Positions 22,319-34,153 of a stretch of 64,000 nucleotides of DNA are shown here, piece by piece. The translations under genes were made by a program, and so were the position numbers. Under the pieces are notes generated by a model. That model was not told the DNA's origin, ran no database searches, and worked only from the letters and a program-made list of their open reading frames with translations. The DNA is from Sphagnum compactum (lineage: Eukaryota > Bryophyta > Sphagnopsida > Sphagnales), in assembly GCA_965153455.1 (NCBI GenBank), contig OZ234504.1, positions 2,914,001 to 2,978,000 on the forward strand, in the 5' to 3' direction. The stretch's first letter is position 1, and each line of letters starts with the position of its first letter.

Positions 22319-23559
22319 CATAGAAGCTTGACCATTCCATGATATCAAAAAATGGAACAATAGATCCTGTATTTTCCAGAACCTGAATGGCAGGCTGGTA
22401 ATGCGGTTTTTAGAGTTCTCATACTAGAGACATGCTTGAATTGAATTTGCTAGAAACAACATCCCATTATCAAAACAAACTTTTTGTCAATGCAATTGGA
22501 AGTTTTACAAAAGCATTGATATAGTAAGAAAATCTTTGATCAGTTCATAATAACATGACTAAATTAAAGAAAAAGGATCAAAATTTATTGAGGAAAGCAA
22601 ACATTTGTGTTTGGGATATAATGTCAAGTTGTGTGTGTTTTAAATCAGAAAAGTGATTTGAAATTCCAAAAACCCATAAAGTTTTGATGTTGCAATCTTT
22701 TTTTGTTTTTTGTTTTTTTTTGCAAGTTTTATCATTGCACGTTGTTTTGATGTGTATTCCACGAAGTTTTGGGCTTTGGATTGTTGCAAGTGTTTTAGAT
22801 GAGTCATATTCTAAATCATATTTCGAATGTGATGCATCATTCAAGATAATTTTGTGTGATTTGCTCTAGGCCCCCTTTTGTTTCATTCAAAATAGCTTCA
22901 GTTTTTCTCATTGACTGACCATCTATTATACAATATACTGAATCAGTTCTTTTCCAGATTGTCTCTAGAGTTCCTGGTCTCCATTAGTTTTTTCTGCATG
23001 ACACCATTAAGAAAGAAAGAAATAACCAACAGAGAAAAACACCTGGCAAGGGAACAAGAGAAGAAAAAAGAAAGGACTGAAGTCCAAACGAAAGACCACA
23101 CCCCAAAGTGCCAGAATGCACAATGGGGAGCCCTAAGAATTAAGAAGCTGTTGGAAACACATGAACACCTTCGAGAAGGCCTTGCTAGGACATAATTGCA
23201 GACCTTGAAATTAACATTGTAAACACACCTACCAATTGTGCAAGCACTTGAACCTTCTGCCTCTTCCTCATTGGTACCATCAGTACAAGGTTCTAAACCC
23301 TAAACCAAAAATGGATCAAACTATGGGTAAGAAAAGAGTGAGAAAAGAGCATCAAAACCTTAGAAAAAACATAACCCTCCTTCCCTTCTCAAAAGAAATC
23401 CAAAGATTATTGTAAGAATAAGAAATAGACAGAGAGTCAAGTGAACAAGCTCTAAAAATGATTGGATTCAGCGGAGTGAGGCCATAACTAAATTTGGACT
23501 AGACTTCTGTGATACAAACTAAGTCCTTGACATTTTGGCTGAAAAACATGAGTTTGAAG
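22319..23559. other. Gene-free stretch
   Basis: AT-rich intergenic DNA without a recognisable gene, repeat or RNA. Short A-rich and T-rich runs only. Confidence 0.4.
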
Positions 23560-24955
23560 AACTATAGGGTACAACAGGCCATCATCAAACACTTTTCCAA
23601 TATTTTCCTCATTTCTTAACTAGATTGAGTGATTTTTGTCTCATTGGACATGCAAACTGGAAGGCTACAAATGTTCTTTGTTGTCAGAAGTAAAGGAGCG
23701 ACAGAGAAAACACAAGAAGAGGATGAGTGATAGTTTGCTTCAAAAAATTTGGAAAAATGGCTCCAGACCCCTTTCTAGTTCCAGCCCCATATCTTCCTCA
23801 TTTTTAGTCCATTTTCAGTAATCAAAACTTGATGGGTGTGCCAACTAAATCCTAATCTGTTTTAATCCATCCATCACCAAACACTGAACCTCCCTTACAC
23901 AAAACACCCATATCTTCCCCATTCCTTCACCAAATTGAGCAATTTTTGCACTACTGGAAGCTTTATGTGGAGGACTACAAATGTTGTTTGAGATTCAGAA
24001 GCAGATGAACAATGTGTGAGGATACAACCTCCTTTGAATCACTCACCGGTCTATCTACCCATATTGACTGCATTCCATCATCCAGATCTACCAAGCAAGT
24101 ACGAATTTGATTGCAAACAGATACTGAGTCGGTTCACAATTTGAGCTTTGCGTCAAGTCAGCAAAAAAGACTGCCTCAAAAGAGTTGCAAGTAGCTCAGT
24201 TATTTCTGAAAGACAATTCAACCACACAAACAGTGGTTGGGAGTATGCACAATCCAGCACGGTTGACTGAGTTTCTCTGTAGAATACGTTAGAAAAAATC
24301 AGACCAGGAATGTTAATTTTAATGATAAGACTTGGGCAGTGCACATTCGGTGCTCTATATAAAGACCACTGCAGTAGCAGCAGCCAGTAGGGTAGAACAG
24401 CCCATCACCGAACACTTTGGCAGATCCCTCTCAATTCTTCTCCATTTTGAGTGATTTTAAATATCATTGGAGCGCTAACTTGAGCTTTTCAATTCGTCTT
24501 TGAACAGCACAGGCAAAGGAGTAATTATAGAAGAGCAAGAAGAGCAATAAGCTTTTCCAAGTTATATAAAACACGTTTTTCTTCTTTTTTATCTCTTCTA
24601 CCCCTCTTATTTTCAATGCTCATAACTTTCTCATTTCTTGTTCAATCTAAGTGATTTAAAGTGCTATAAGAGCACAACCTTATGATCTACAAATCATCTT
24701 TGAACCATAAAGGCAATAGAGACTTTCAAAGACTTTTTTGGGTGTTCGGTAATAGTCTTCAAAGTGTGTGGTGGTTTTTCATTTCCATCATTTGACCCCC
24801 CCTACTTTGGAGGGTCATATCTGACTATTTCTTAATCTTTTTCAACGATTCAACTTTCTGTGGTACGCAAATAGTAGGGCTACAATTCCTCTTTGGGCAT
24901 GAAATTCAAAGGAATTCGTAGACCTCTGAGACACTAAGTGTTCGGTGACCGGCCT
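23560..24955. repeat. Internally repetitive block, about five diverged copies
   Basis: A recurring pattern is CATCACC(A/G)AACACTTT, then a TCTTCCTCATTTCTT-like segment, TTGAGTGATTTT, ATTGGA, and GGCTACAAATGTTCTTTG. Copies begin near 23568, 23868, 24393, 24600 and 24795 at uneven spacing. Flanking GGTGTTCGGT/GTGTTCGGTG motifs also recur (24753, 24938). It looks like the repetitive non-coding part of an old retroelement, but that is inference. Confidence 0.5.
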
Positions 24956-25737
24956 GGCTACCCTATGGTACCACACTATGCAGGGTTCTTCCTTCCAGAC
25001 CACATTAGGGGACTTCAAATGGAAAGTAAGTCACTCCTGGACAGCTATAATATCCTAAGCAAGAAGTGGTGTGCTTGTCCAAGGGCAGTATTTCAAGGAG
25101 TGGTTACTGCTACTGTTGAGCCAGAAGCAGTTTCTGGACATCACTATAAAAACTTTGCAGGGCTACAGACAAGAGTCCTTTTGCTCTCTCAAGTGCTTCA
25201 CCTTCAATCACATCTGTGCAAACTCAGTGGGCTGGTGGGCAAATGAGCAAGGAGGGAGAAGGCACAAGGGAAGCATGCTGAAGCTGATGGTGGTTAGAAA
25301 ACCAAGAATGGAAATTTCAGCAAAGATGAGTGTGAGGATAATACCAATGTTGAGAGAGGACAGTTGCATGTGGCAAAAGACAAAAGCTCACCAAGACTTC
25401 ACCCAGTGTTCGCCTACATTGATTTTGTCCAAGATCTACAGCCCAGCATCCATAAGTGGATCACATTACAGACATTCCATAGTTAGTCAGCAGCACCAAA
25501 TTGGTTGGAATAGATTATGCTGTGCAATTGCCAATAATATCTGTCAGCGCTCTGTGTTTACATCATTCATTGAATTCCTGACCAGTTCACTTTCTCAGAG
25601 GAAAAATTCCCATCATGGAAGATTCTACAGCATGTTACTCCTAACCTCTGGTATTGACAGGGATCATTCAATATCAGGAATATGCAGTTTATTCAGGTTG
25701 TAAGAAAATATAAGTGACACAGCAACTGCTCTTTCCC
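24956..25737. other. Flank downstream of the TPX2-like gene; no supported gene
   Basis: Less AT-rich than its surroundings. A 210-residue open frame exists on plus at 25071-25703, and another plus frame reads HPVFAYIDFVQDLQPSIHKW before stops. Neither matches a family that I recognise, and their frames compete. Possibly the remains of a gene or a distal 3' region. Confidence 0.25.
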
Positions 25738-25860
25738 CATGCAGTGCAGGCATTCCACTGTACACTTCTGGCCTTTCAGTGTTCTGAATGTGGTGGAAAC
25801 TGGCATGCCTTCAGCACAGGCAAGCAACCATCTCGATGACAATCCATGATATATGACAAG
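25738..25860 (-). pseudogene. Degenerate second copy of the TPX2-like gene's last exon
   Basis: The minus strand of 25738-25860 aligns with the final exon at 26155-26248 plus part of the preceding intron. GAATGTGGTGGAAAC is shared on the plus strand, flanked by related CTT(G/C)...CACAG and GCATG blocks. In the homologous frame it retains FHHI, but a stop precedes it and the basic tail differs. Best read as a decayed tandem exon duplication about 400 bp downstream; an alternative 3' terminal exon cannot be excluded. Confidence 0.5.
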
Positions 25861-26154
25861 CCACAACTGCTTGAACCATAGGCTCTTACCAATAAGTTCC
25901 CCAACCACACTCAAGGTTTTGCATCACTGGATCTGCTAGCATATAACATGGACCAAAGACACTAATGCTGATCAATGAATGGTTTACTGCCTTACAGAGT
26001 TGAAAATTCCAACAAACATCTATGGCAAGGAGATTACACACCTGTTTCCCCAAAACCTTTTCAATCTTCAACATCATGAACATATAGTATTGATACAGTT
26101 ATTCAGGAAATACTAATTAAATTAATGGAGAAAAAGACACAGCATGTCTTCCTC

Positions 26155-29100
26155 TCATGCTGTGGAGACCATTGTGCAGCACTTTGCCTTTTTGCTGTGA
26201 ATGTGGTGGAAACAGGGCTCCTTGGGCACAGTTAGCCGCTTTGATGATCTGGCATGATCATAATAGTGCAAATATGTGAGATCAACAGGCCTACAAGTGC
26301 AGTTACATTTTGCTGCATACAAATTACCAACAAACTTCTGCCCTGTCATGCACAACACTAGTATGTTTAAACACGCACAAGGCTCAGAGGAATACCGTCG
26401 GGGTATGAAAGGCCGATCAAAATATGGCATCAGTTGTGCACGAGGTACCATTTCCCTCCTCATTCTTCTTATCTCTTCCTGCTCTGCCAACTGCATTGTG
26501 ATTTTTATGAGCACCAAATCAGTAGTCAGATCCCGTAACATACCAAAATGTAGTGGAGTGAGTAACAAGATGAGAAGCAAGAATCAGAGATCTACTGTCA
26601 ACATCATGTAGACAATTATATGGAACAAACCTGTCGCATCCTCTCCTCCTCTTGTCTCTCTAACTCCATCTGAAATCTCCGTTCAGCAACCTGCACCATT
26701 TAACAGACCAATTCAAATTAGAAAGATAACAGCAACATAACCCAGAGATAAGGAAGTTGGATTCCAAAACTACATGTTTTGGCAACAAAGGGCCCAGCAA
26801 CATACATAATTGTCAAACTCTGCACGCTCATGGGCCCTGATTTCACTGAGGAGTCTGAATTCGACAGGTCTGGTCTGCTCCTTTGGTGGAGGCTTATAAG
26901 GCACCTGCAAAATTGTACAGATACTGCTGTTACTAATAACATGATGATGCCTGTGGTTCAAATCTGCAACACTAGGTAATTTGAAAACCAGAAAAACACA
27001 AACATGGCCATACATCAGGTTCATCAGTAGTCCACGGTAGGCCTTGGGCAACAGGAACACGCAGGCGCTGTTCCTCATGAAACAACTGTTCCACTCTCTT
27101 GGCAAACTCATATTCTTTCAGGGCTCCTCTCTCCTGCATGCATGTACAATGTCAATTTCCAACTTGTCTCTCAAATATATTCAGAAAAGGACTCCTATCA
27201 TTCCCTCAAAATGAACTTCAGTAAACCAAAACATCTTCAAAAGCAAAGCTTGTATGCTCATAGGAAGATTATTACCTCCGTACGGAGTCTGAAGGGTTGC
27301 AATGAGGTGTAACGCTTAAGCTGATGATTGCTTCTAACCTCTGCCTGACTCTGAGTTGCAAATGTCCCATCAGTCACACCTGACTCACTGGAAGTTGATG
27401 AGCCTCCATCATCACTGCTTACCTGCTCCTTCCCACACATGTATTATTAATACATAAGGGAAAGATTACAATCACAGAGAGTCCGTGCAAGACCATTATG
27501 TTGTGGTAAATCAATGTTGTGTACATATTCTGAGAGTTGGATAGAAAAAATAAGAAGAGCTACTCCTCACATCATCGTCTGATCGAGGAACAGCATCCAG
27601 AGCAGAAAACACAGGTCCCCATCCTTTGTTGTGCTGTTCCATTGGCTCTGCAGTGCTGCATGAGCCACTGTCATCACTACAACCTGCCATAGTCATCTCT
27701 TGCACCTCCTCCTCCTTAGCATCTACCAGGTCTGGTGTTGCAGCCATTGTTTCATCCCAAGCCTGCACCTTGCCAATTGAGCACCTCAGGACTGCAGGGC
27801 TCACTTGTCCATGGTCTGCAACAAAATTTTGCAAAGCTTTTGAGGTTCCAACACCTGGGCGACCAAACAACCTAGCAGGCTTTGTGTCATGCGTTTCTTC
27901 TTCCATGAGCATGATACTCTCAAATGCCTGTACCAGCACATGAACACCACCTTCTCCCTCTGGTGCAAGCCGAGTGACTGCTTCTCTGATCAAGGTATCT
28001 GACATCCAATTTTCTGGATTCTTCCTCTTACCTGCTGCCTGCTGTCTGAGGGATACTGCTGCATCTGAGTAAGCTTCGTCACTCACAGTGAAAAGTCCCC
28101 TTCCACTGCTGTTCTGATGTGCTTCCAGACCAGACAGTTGAGAAGGGTCAACAACTGTGTTGGCAACTGCCATAGATACTGTCACATCTGAGCAAGCTTC
28201 ATCATTCACAGTGAAAAGTCCCCTTCTGCTGCTGTTCTGATGTGCTTCTAGAGCAGGCAGTTGAGAAGGTTCAACAACTGTGTCTGCAACTGCCATAGTG
28301 GTGTGCAGTAAATGATCATCATCTGTACATTCCCTATCATCTATGGTAACCAGCTGACCTGTACCAGCCACCTCTTTCTCGTGTCTTCCACAAATGGTCA
28401 CAGATGGTGTAGAGTTCCCTTCCTCACTGTCACCACAGCTGTTCACCACCTCCATTGATATCATACAGAGAGGATCAACCACCTCTCCTTCACATCCTTC
28501 AGAATCTGCTGAAATCTGTATTACAGATTCCTCACAATTTGACTCAGATGGTGTATGGTCACCTTCCTCAAATTCAGACCAGCTTGTGCACTCCACAGAA
28601 ACCATTTGGACAACACCAGTGCCCTTTTCTTCACATTCTCCACACATTGGTGGCATATGCATCACAGAATGTTCAGAATTGGATTTAGAGGGTGGTGAAG
28701 TGGCCTCTTTCTGATCCTCACCCCCGCTGTCGCTCTGATAAATATCAGCAACTGCATCAGTAGGTTCCAGCTGAACATCTTTAGTGATAGAATTATCACA
28801 GTTGTCAGAAACCCTCCCATCTTTGCCGTTTACCTTGTCAACCATACATGCATCATTGAGTACTTGAGGCATCTCGTAGTTGAGCCCAGGTGAGCTCACG
28901 CTGGGATGGTGTCCACCACCCGCTGGTGAAGCTTCAACCTTTCTCTTAGAGCTAGGAGGTGCCTGCCAACCAGGCAACAAATGACGCTTGGATCTGAGGA
29001 ACTTGCGGGGTTGACTCTGTACAGGTGATGCATAGTCAGGGTCATTAGCTGCACACCTTGGTGATCTACAAAAATGTCTTCGTGTCGGTGTTACTGTGAC

Positions 29101-29376
29101 TTTGGTAGGAGAGCCCTTTTCTGGGCTCCTCGATGTCTCCTGCACCCGGCCATCGCAATACAACTCTCTTTGGACCACTCTCTTTTCACTGGAGACAACA
29201 GCCTTGGACTTTGCAGACAAAGGATTGTTGTTCTTCACAGGTGTTGATGTCCATCCAATCATGACATTGGGGTCACAATTCTCTGTAGTGGAGTATGATC
29301 CCTCTGCACATAAGTCTTGGCCATGCACTGCTGATCCTTGAGATGCAAGTCGAAGTGGAGACTTGCCAGTATCCAT
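26155..29376 (-). CDS. TPX2-like microtubule-associated protein with CaM-binding-type segment
   Basis: Predicted microtubule/spindle protein of the plant TPX2 family; C-terminal domains of this type bind microtubules. Exons 27571-29376, 27276-27422, 27014-27133, 26806-26904, 26631-26690, 26396-26490 and 26155-26248 join in phase to 806 residues. Residues 1-200 are basic and Ser/Pro-rich (RRHFCRSPRCA, KFLRSKRHLLPGW). Residues 215-345 hold three degenerate acidic repeats, and 359-442 two near-identical 41-residue repeats. Residues 450-495 (WMSDTLIREAVTRL, VHVLVQAFESIM) resemble the plant calmodulin-binding segment. The TPX2 C-terminal part spans about 645-800, with RGALKEYEFAKRVEQLF, PYKPPPKEQTRPVEFRL, RAEFDNYVAERR, REMVPRAQLMPYFDRPF and KRLTVPKEPCF. 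The Met lies just after a CCCAG acceptor, with an in-frame stop upstream. Family call is firm; subfamily is not. Confidence 0.9.
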
Positions 29377-30660
29377 GCCTGGGCCTTTCCTATTGTCAGA
29401 CTTGTCTGCTGCATCAACAGATGCCAGGTTTCAGTTCTTCCCCATGAAGAGGGATGCCAAGAAAACTACAGAATATTCCACATGTATCTGAACAAGTCAT
29501 GCCACTCTCATCAAATGTGGACAAAAGGGTAAATGCTATCCCAGAAGAAGGTAGGAGTGCAAGCCACAGGAACCTATTTTTCACTGTCTTAATAATGGGT
29601 CTCACATGGACCTTGCATATGATACAGAAAGCAAGGCGTCAATACTCTGATAGGTTGACTCCTAAAATCAAGCTAGGCCAGAATACAGTGCTCAGCCTGT
29701 TAGCCTGCCAAACAAAACCAAGCACCTGTCACCAGATACTTGTGGCAGGATTTCCCACAGTTTCTACGCGACCACAGGCTGGCATGAGCGACAGTGAATC
29801 GCCTGAGGAAACTGGATGATGCTCTCGCCGCCAGCAGGAAGCAGTGTAGCTTTCGCGTGCAGTGAGAAGGCAGGGAGAACTGGATCAAGGAGGCCACTCA
29901 CCAGGACACTACGACATACACCTAATTGACGTGCCTTTGTAACGCTTGGAGTTGCAGCGACGTAACTCTTCAAGAAACTCGACAGAAAAAGAAGCAATAC
30001 GAACGGATTCCTCACAAAAGAAACGGTCATAAACCAGGTAGAAAAATCAAGGAGAATTCCAAAACCTTGTTGCAACACCGAATCTTTGCAAGGAAAGAAG
30101 TTACCGGCAATTGAATCAAGAAACAAGAGGGGAAAACAAAAACAAGCAGGAGCTTTCATATGGGAAGACGACGCAAAAGACTTCATAGAGGGAGGTAGAG
30201 GAAGATGACAGCGATCGAGCCCGCAAAACAAACTAGCCAAGCAACCTACCTGCAGAGAGAAGAAGAATTATGGTACTCCAAACCGCCACCAACGGGACGC
30301 GGCTTCCAACAAATCTCCCGGTGACCACCAAGAGCAGCACCACCACGCTATGCACATCAAAAGAATCAGGAAAATGAGGAGAAGCTTTACGTGATGACGA
30401 TGGTCGATCAGAATGCGAATTGAAGAATTTTTCTGTGACAAGAAAGAAGAATTGATTGATGGATCGAGCGAACAAAGAATGCGACGCTGCCCGATTGCAA
30501 ACCCTAATTCGACGTCGGTTGTCGTCGCAGAAAATGGGAGCCAAACCAAAGTTCAAAAACAAAGGGGACGAGTCGAATCCCTCAACTGCCACTTTAGTGG
30601 CGCTGGTGGATTTTTTCAAAGATGTTCTTGAGTGCTGGTGTGGCTTTTGAAAGCCATAAA
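29377..30660 (-). promoter_or_regulatory. 5' leader, probable leader intron and promoter of the TPX2-like gene
   Basis: On the minus strand a strong donor CAG|GTAGGT lies at 30244-30252 and a CCCAG acceptor at 29378-29383, directly before the ATG. That suggests a leader exon in about 30250-30650 and an intron of about 0.87 kb. The 30240-30660 part is richer in CpG than its surroundings. No coding sequence is supported here. Confidence 0.45.
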
Positions 30661-32279
30661 ACTGGCTCTTTACCAGGGGCTGCCGAAACTATCCGTTGAA
30701 CGGCCCAAATTCGCTATAATGTCTCGGCTAACGGTATCCTTTATAAACAGCGAGTAAGCTCGCCACCTGTTGCCATTTTTTTAATGATTTATTCCCGGCA
30801 AAAAAAAATGGAAGAAGGAAGGCGACTCGGGAGGGGTGCGGGGGGTGTAGCCCAGTCGCCAAGTCGGAAGTTGAGGGTCCCAGGGTTTTTTCATTTTTTG
30901 CGATATTGGGATGTACACAAACTGGCGATTATCCACCAGAAGAATTAGTCAAATTTGGCTATAGAAAAGTTATGAAAGTAGAAGGTTTCAAGAATCCTGT
31001 TATGTTTTGGCTACCTGCTGGAACCTGTGTGTGGAAATCTGGCGATTTTTTCTAATCTGAAATCTGTTGAATTAGGGCCATTCTTTCACAAAAAACCTTT
31101 TAATTTGTCTCAATCATATATTTTTCAGGTCAAAAATATTCAAAAACCCGACCCCCCCCCCCCCCCACCCCACCCCCCAAGAAAAAAAAAAACATTGGTC
31201 CCAACTCCCCAAACCTTTGGCATTCATTTACTTAATTTATTCCTGGAAAAAATAAGAAAAGAAGACTAGCCACCAATTAATTATTATTTATCCCAGCCAA
31301 AAAAAAAGAAAAGAAGAAATGGTCCTCCTCCCCCAAGTCCCCTTTCGCCAAGTCACAACCCAATTGCCATTTATTTAATTTATTCCTAAAAGAAGGAAAA
31401 AAAGGAGCGTAATCACCTATAGCCATTTTATTTTTTTCCTGGTTGAGAAGGAACTCCAGAGTCTGTCCAACTTCCGAAAGGAGGGTCGATTCCCCAAAAA
31501 TAAAATGTGCACACACACACACACACAATGGCCACAATGGCCTGGGGGATCTCAAATCCGAAAGGCCTGCATCGGAGGACCTTCTCTTATACATAAAATA
31601 TCAAAACTTGAATTTTGGAGTTCGGAATTCCAACTTTCAAGAAAACTTGGTGTGTGGTTGATAGCTCCGGTCCCAAACGGACGTAAAATTGTAAATTGAT
31701 AGCTTTGGACAAGGAAGCAAATTTTTATTTTTATTTTTTTCTCCCTCCCCCCAGAATCTCAACAATTTTCCTAATCATTTTTTGGGGCACAAGACCGTAC
31801 ACTATCTATTCTTCGGTGACATAATTAAAAAGAACTCGGATACAAATACTTATGCCATTTTGGAAAAGGCAAAGTTTTTTCCTCCTCCCCCCCCCCCCCC
31901 CCCCCCAATCAGATTCTGCACTATCCTAATGAGTTTCCATTCTTTCGAGATGTCCGTCCACACACACACACAACGAAGCGGATGAACATCGGTGATGAGG
32001 TTGGTAGTTGAGGTGTGCACATATACATGATGAGGTTGGTATGGGGTAACCGACACACACACAAAAAAAAGAAAAAAAAGTGTGTATTTTTGGAGAAAGA
32101 TAGAGGTGGTAAACTTGTCCGGAGAGGACCCAATCAAAATATTTCGACCCTTAAAAACCATCACTCTATATGCCTCGGCAACCATTACATATAGTAAAGG
32201 ACGTCAGGATGAAATGAATCTTTCCATCCATCCGTCCCGTCATCCATCCAAACAGAACAAATATATATTTTAAAAAGGG

Positions 32280-33060
32280 AAAAAACTAGAAAAGAAAAAA
32301 AACAGAAAAACACTTTAACAATTAGAAACTTTTTGTAAACACTTAAACATGAAACGAAAAAGGGAAATACAGTAAAATAATCTTAAAAGAAAATTTAAAA
32401 ATAGATGACAAAAAATAAGAAACAAAACAGAGAGCAAAAGCAAGAGAAAAAAAATCATACTTGAAAAAAAAAAAGAGGTTTGTCTTCTTTTTCCAAACTT
32501 CAAACCTGCATCTAATCAAACAAAATGTTTTTTTTTAATTAATTATTTTTATTATAAAACATATTAGAAAAACTAGAATTTTTTGGAAAAGAAAATAAAA
32601 ACTAAATAAATAAATAAACGCATACAAATAGAAAAAAATGAAGATAGACAAAATAAGAATAGAAAAAATTAAAACATGAAACAAACGTAAACAAAAAAAA
32701 GTAAAAACACAAAAACTATAGAAAAGGAATGGAAACAAATGAAACAAGGAAAGGGAAATACAGTAAATCATTTTAAAAGAAAAAAATCACAAAAAAAAAG
32801 AAACCAAAATAAGAGTAGAAAATAAGAAAAAATAAAACTTATAATAATGAAGAAAAACCCTACTTGAAAAAGAATGAGGTGTGTCTTCTTTCTCCAAACT
32901 TCAAACTTGCATCCAAATAAACAAAAATACAAAAGTGAAAAAGAAACACTTTATTTTTTATTATACAAAATAATAATAAAAACAAAAAACACATAAAAAT
33001 AAAAAATAGAAAAGGTAGGAAAAATTTTAATTCACCTTTTTTGGTTAAATTCACACCCTT
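32280..33060. other. A-rich low-complexity stretch inside the inverted-repeat element
   Basis: Nearly all A/G with scattered AAAACA and GAAAAAA runs and little C or T. It yields long Phe/Leu-rich frames on the minus strand that are compositional artefacts. A segment near AAGAGGTTTGTCTTCTTT (32473) is repeated as a diverged copy at 32876, pointing to a roughly 400 bp internal duplication. Confidence 0.5.
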
Positions 33061-33069
33061 TCTTCGTGC

Positions 33070-33322
33070 ATCCGATCTCTAAAGGATAATGGGAATCCTC
33101 AAGCAGGCAGTTTGATTGCCCGCCTCAATCAGGCCCTGGATATGCCTGGATATGCCTGATGTTCAAGTTCAAGAGCCCTTGGTCGTGGTCAAGAAACGCA
33201 GCAGACCTACAGGCTCTAAGAACAAGACAAGCACGACCAGAGACAAGCCTCACTTTGAAGGATGCAAGTGTGGGGTCTGTGGTCAATCAAGGCACAACTC
33301 AAGAACTTGCCCGCAGAAGTAA
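33070..33322 (+). pseudogene. Zinc-knuckle C-terminus of a MULE-type transposase, frameshifted
   Basis: The plus strand reads SLKDNGNPQAGSLIARLNQ, a short linker, VVKKRSRPTGSKNKTS, then CKCGVCGQSRHNSRTCPQK and a stop. The GRPxGSKNK-type linker plus CxxCGxxxHNxRTC knuckle is the usual tail of plant MuDR/FAR1-related proteins. The two parts lie in different frames because CCTGGATATG is tandemly duplicated (33135-33144 and 33145-33154), a 10-bp frameshift. No SWIM or transposase core is present upstream. Confidence 0.65.
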
Positions 33323-34153
33323 TTGAACTGATAAAGGAACATCATACTCTTAAAGTTTAATCTGCATAATATCAGACGCGCGAAGGGTGTGAATTTAACC
33401 AAAAAAGGTGTGAATTTAAAATTTTCCAAAAGATAAAAGCTTTTAAAAAAAACTAAAACATGAACCAAACATTGTTGAAATAACACACCTGTGCATTAGG
33501 CACGGGGTTCAAACTAGTACTACAGTACAGAAGGAGGTGCAAATCAGTGTTGTTCTGGTATTGTAGAAAAGTTAAATCATCAATGCGTGGGAAAAATAAT
33601 TCTAGTGACAAAAAGTTTTGAGAAATTGGTAGGGGTATTTTTTGGAATCTATGGTATGGTCCTTCCTCCCCAGACGATTCCAAAGACAATTCCTTCAATA
33701 TGGTCGTCCTTCGACGTTTTCAAAGACAATTCTAAAAACAATTACATCATTTCTTTCCTAATAATTACTTCAATCTTACAACTAGCTCACATTTTTTTCC
33801 CACCCATCAACATGAATATTAAAAAAATACAAAAATTAACATGTGCCTTTTCATTTCCATCAAAAAGGGATTTTTTTTTGGTAAACAAAAAAAAACCCTA
33901 ATCTCACCATATTTTGAAAAAATAATAATTAAATCACAATAGCTACCTAATTAGGTTTTTTTGCAAATGAGATATTTAGACAAAATAGGTAGGTTCTATA
34001 GGTCACCAAATTATATCAGGATTCCTACTTTCCTCTCTTGTAGCCAAATTTGGCTAATTCCTCTTCGTGGATAATTGCCAATATGGCTACATCACAAAAT
34101 TGAAAAATAATAAAATACATCATGTTGTTTTCAATAACATTGTACTCATTCGG

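Larger units (their letters stand above)
30910..34093. mobile_element. 3.2 kb inverted-repeat-bounded element (MULE-like, decayed)
   Basis: Left end 30910-31015 and the reverse complement of right end 34001-34093 align over about 95-105 bp. Shared blocks are GATGTA, TGGC(G/A)ATTATCCAC, GAATTAG(T/C)CAAATTTGGCTA, GAAAGTAG and GAATCCTG, ending TTTGG..ACC. Long terminal inverted repeats of this size suit MULEs. Inside lie C15 (31152-31166) and C20 (31887-31906) runs, CA microsatellites, an A-rich tract (32280-33060) and a zinc-knuckle peptide relic of MULE type. The classical 9-bp target duplication was not recognised. Terminal sequence belongs to the AGCCAAATTTGGCT family found elsewhere in the window. 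Confidence 0.65.

Noticed and set aside
25071-25703. 210-residue plus-strand frame
   Set aside because: No recognisable domain, and a different frame over the same DNA reads at least as protein-like. Kept only as a note.
30233-30619. Minus-strand coding frame upstream of the TPX2-like gene
   Set aside because: It lies in the probable leader/promoter, has no family similarity, and competes with another frame of equal quality.
32315-33054. Phe/Leu-rich minus-strand frames resembling membrane proteins
   Set aside because: The plus strand is almost purely A/G here; hydrophobic frames are a compositional artefact.
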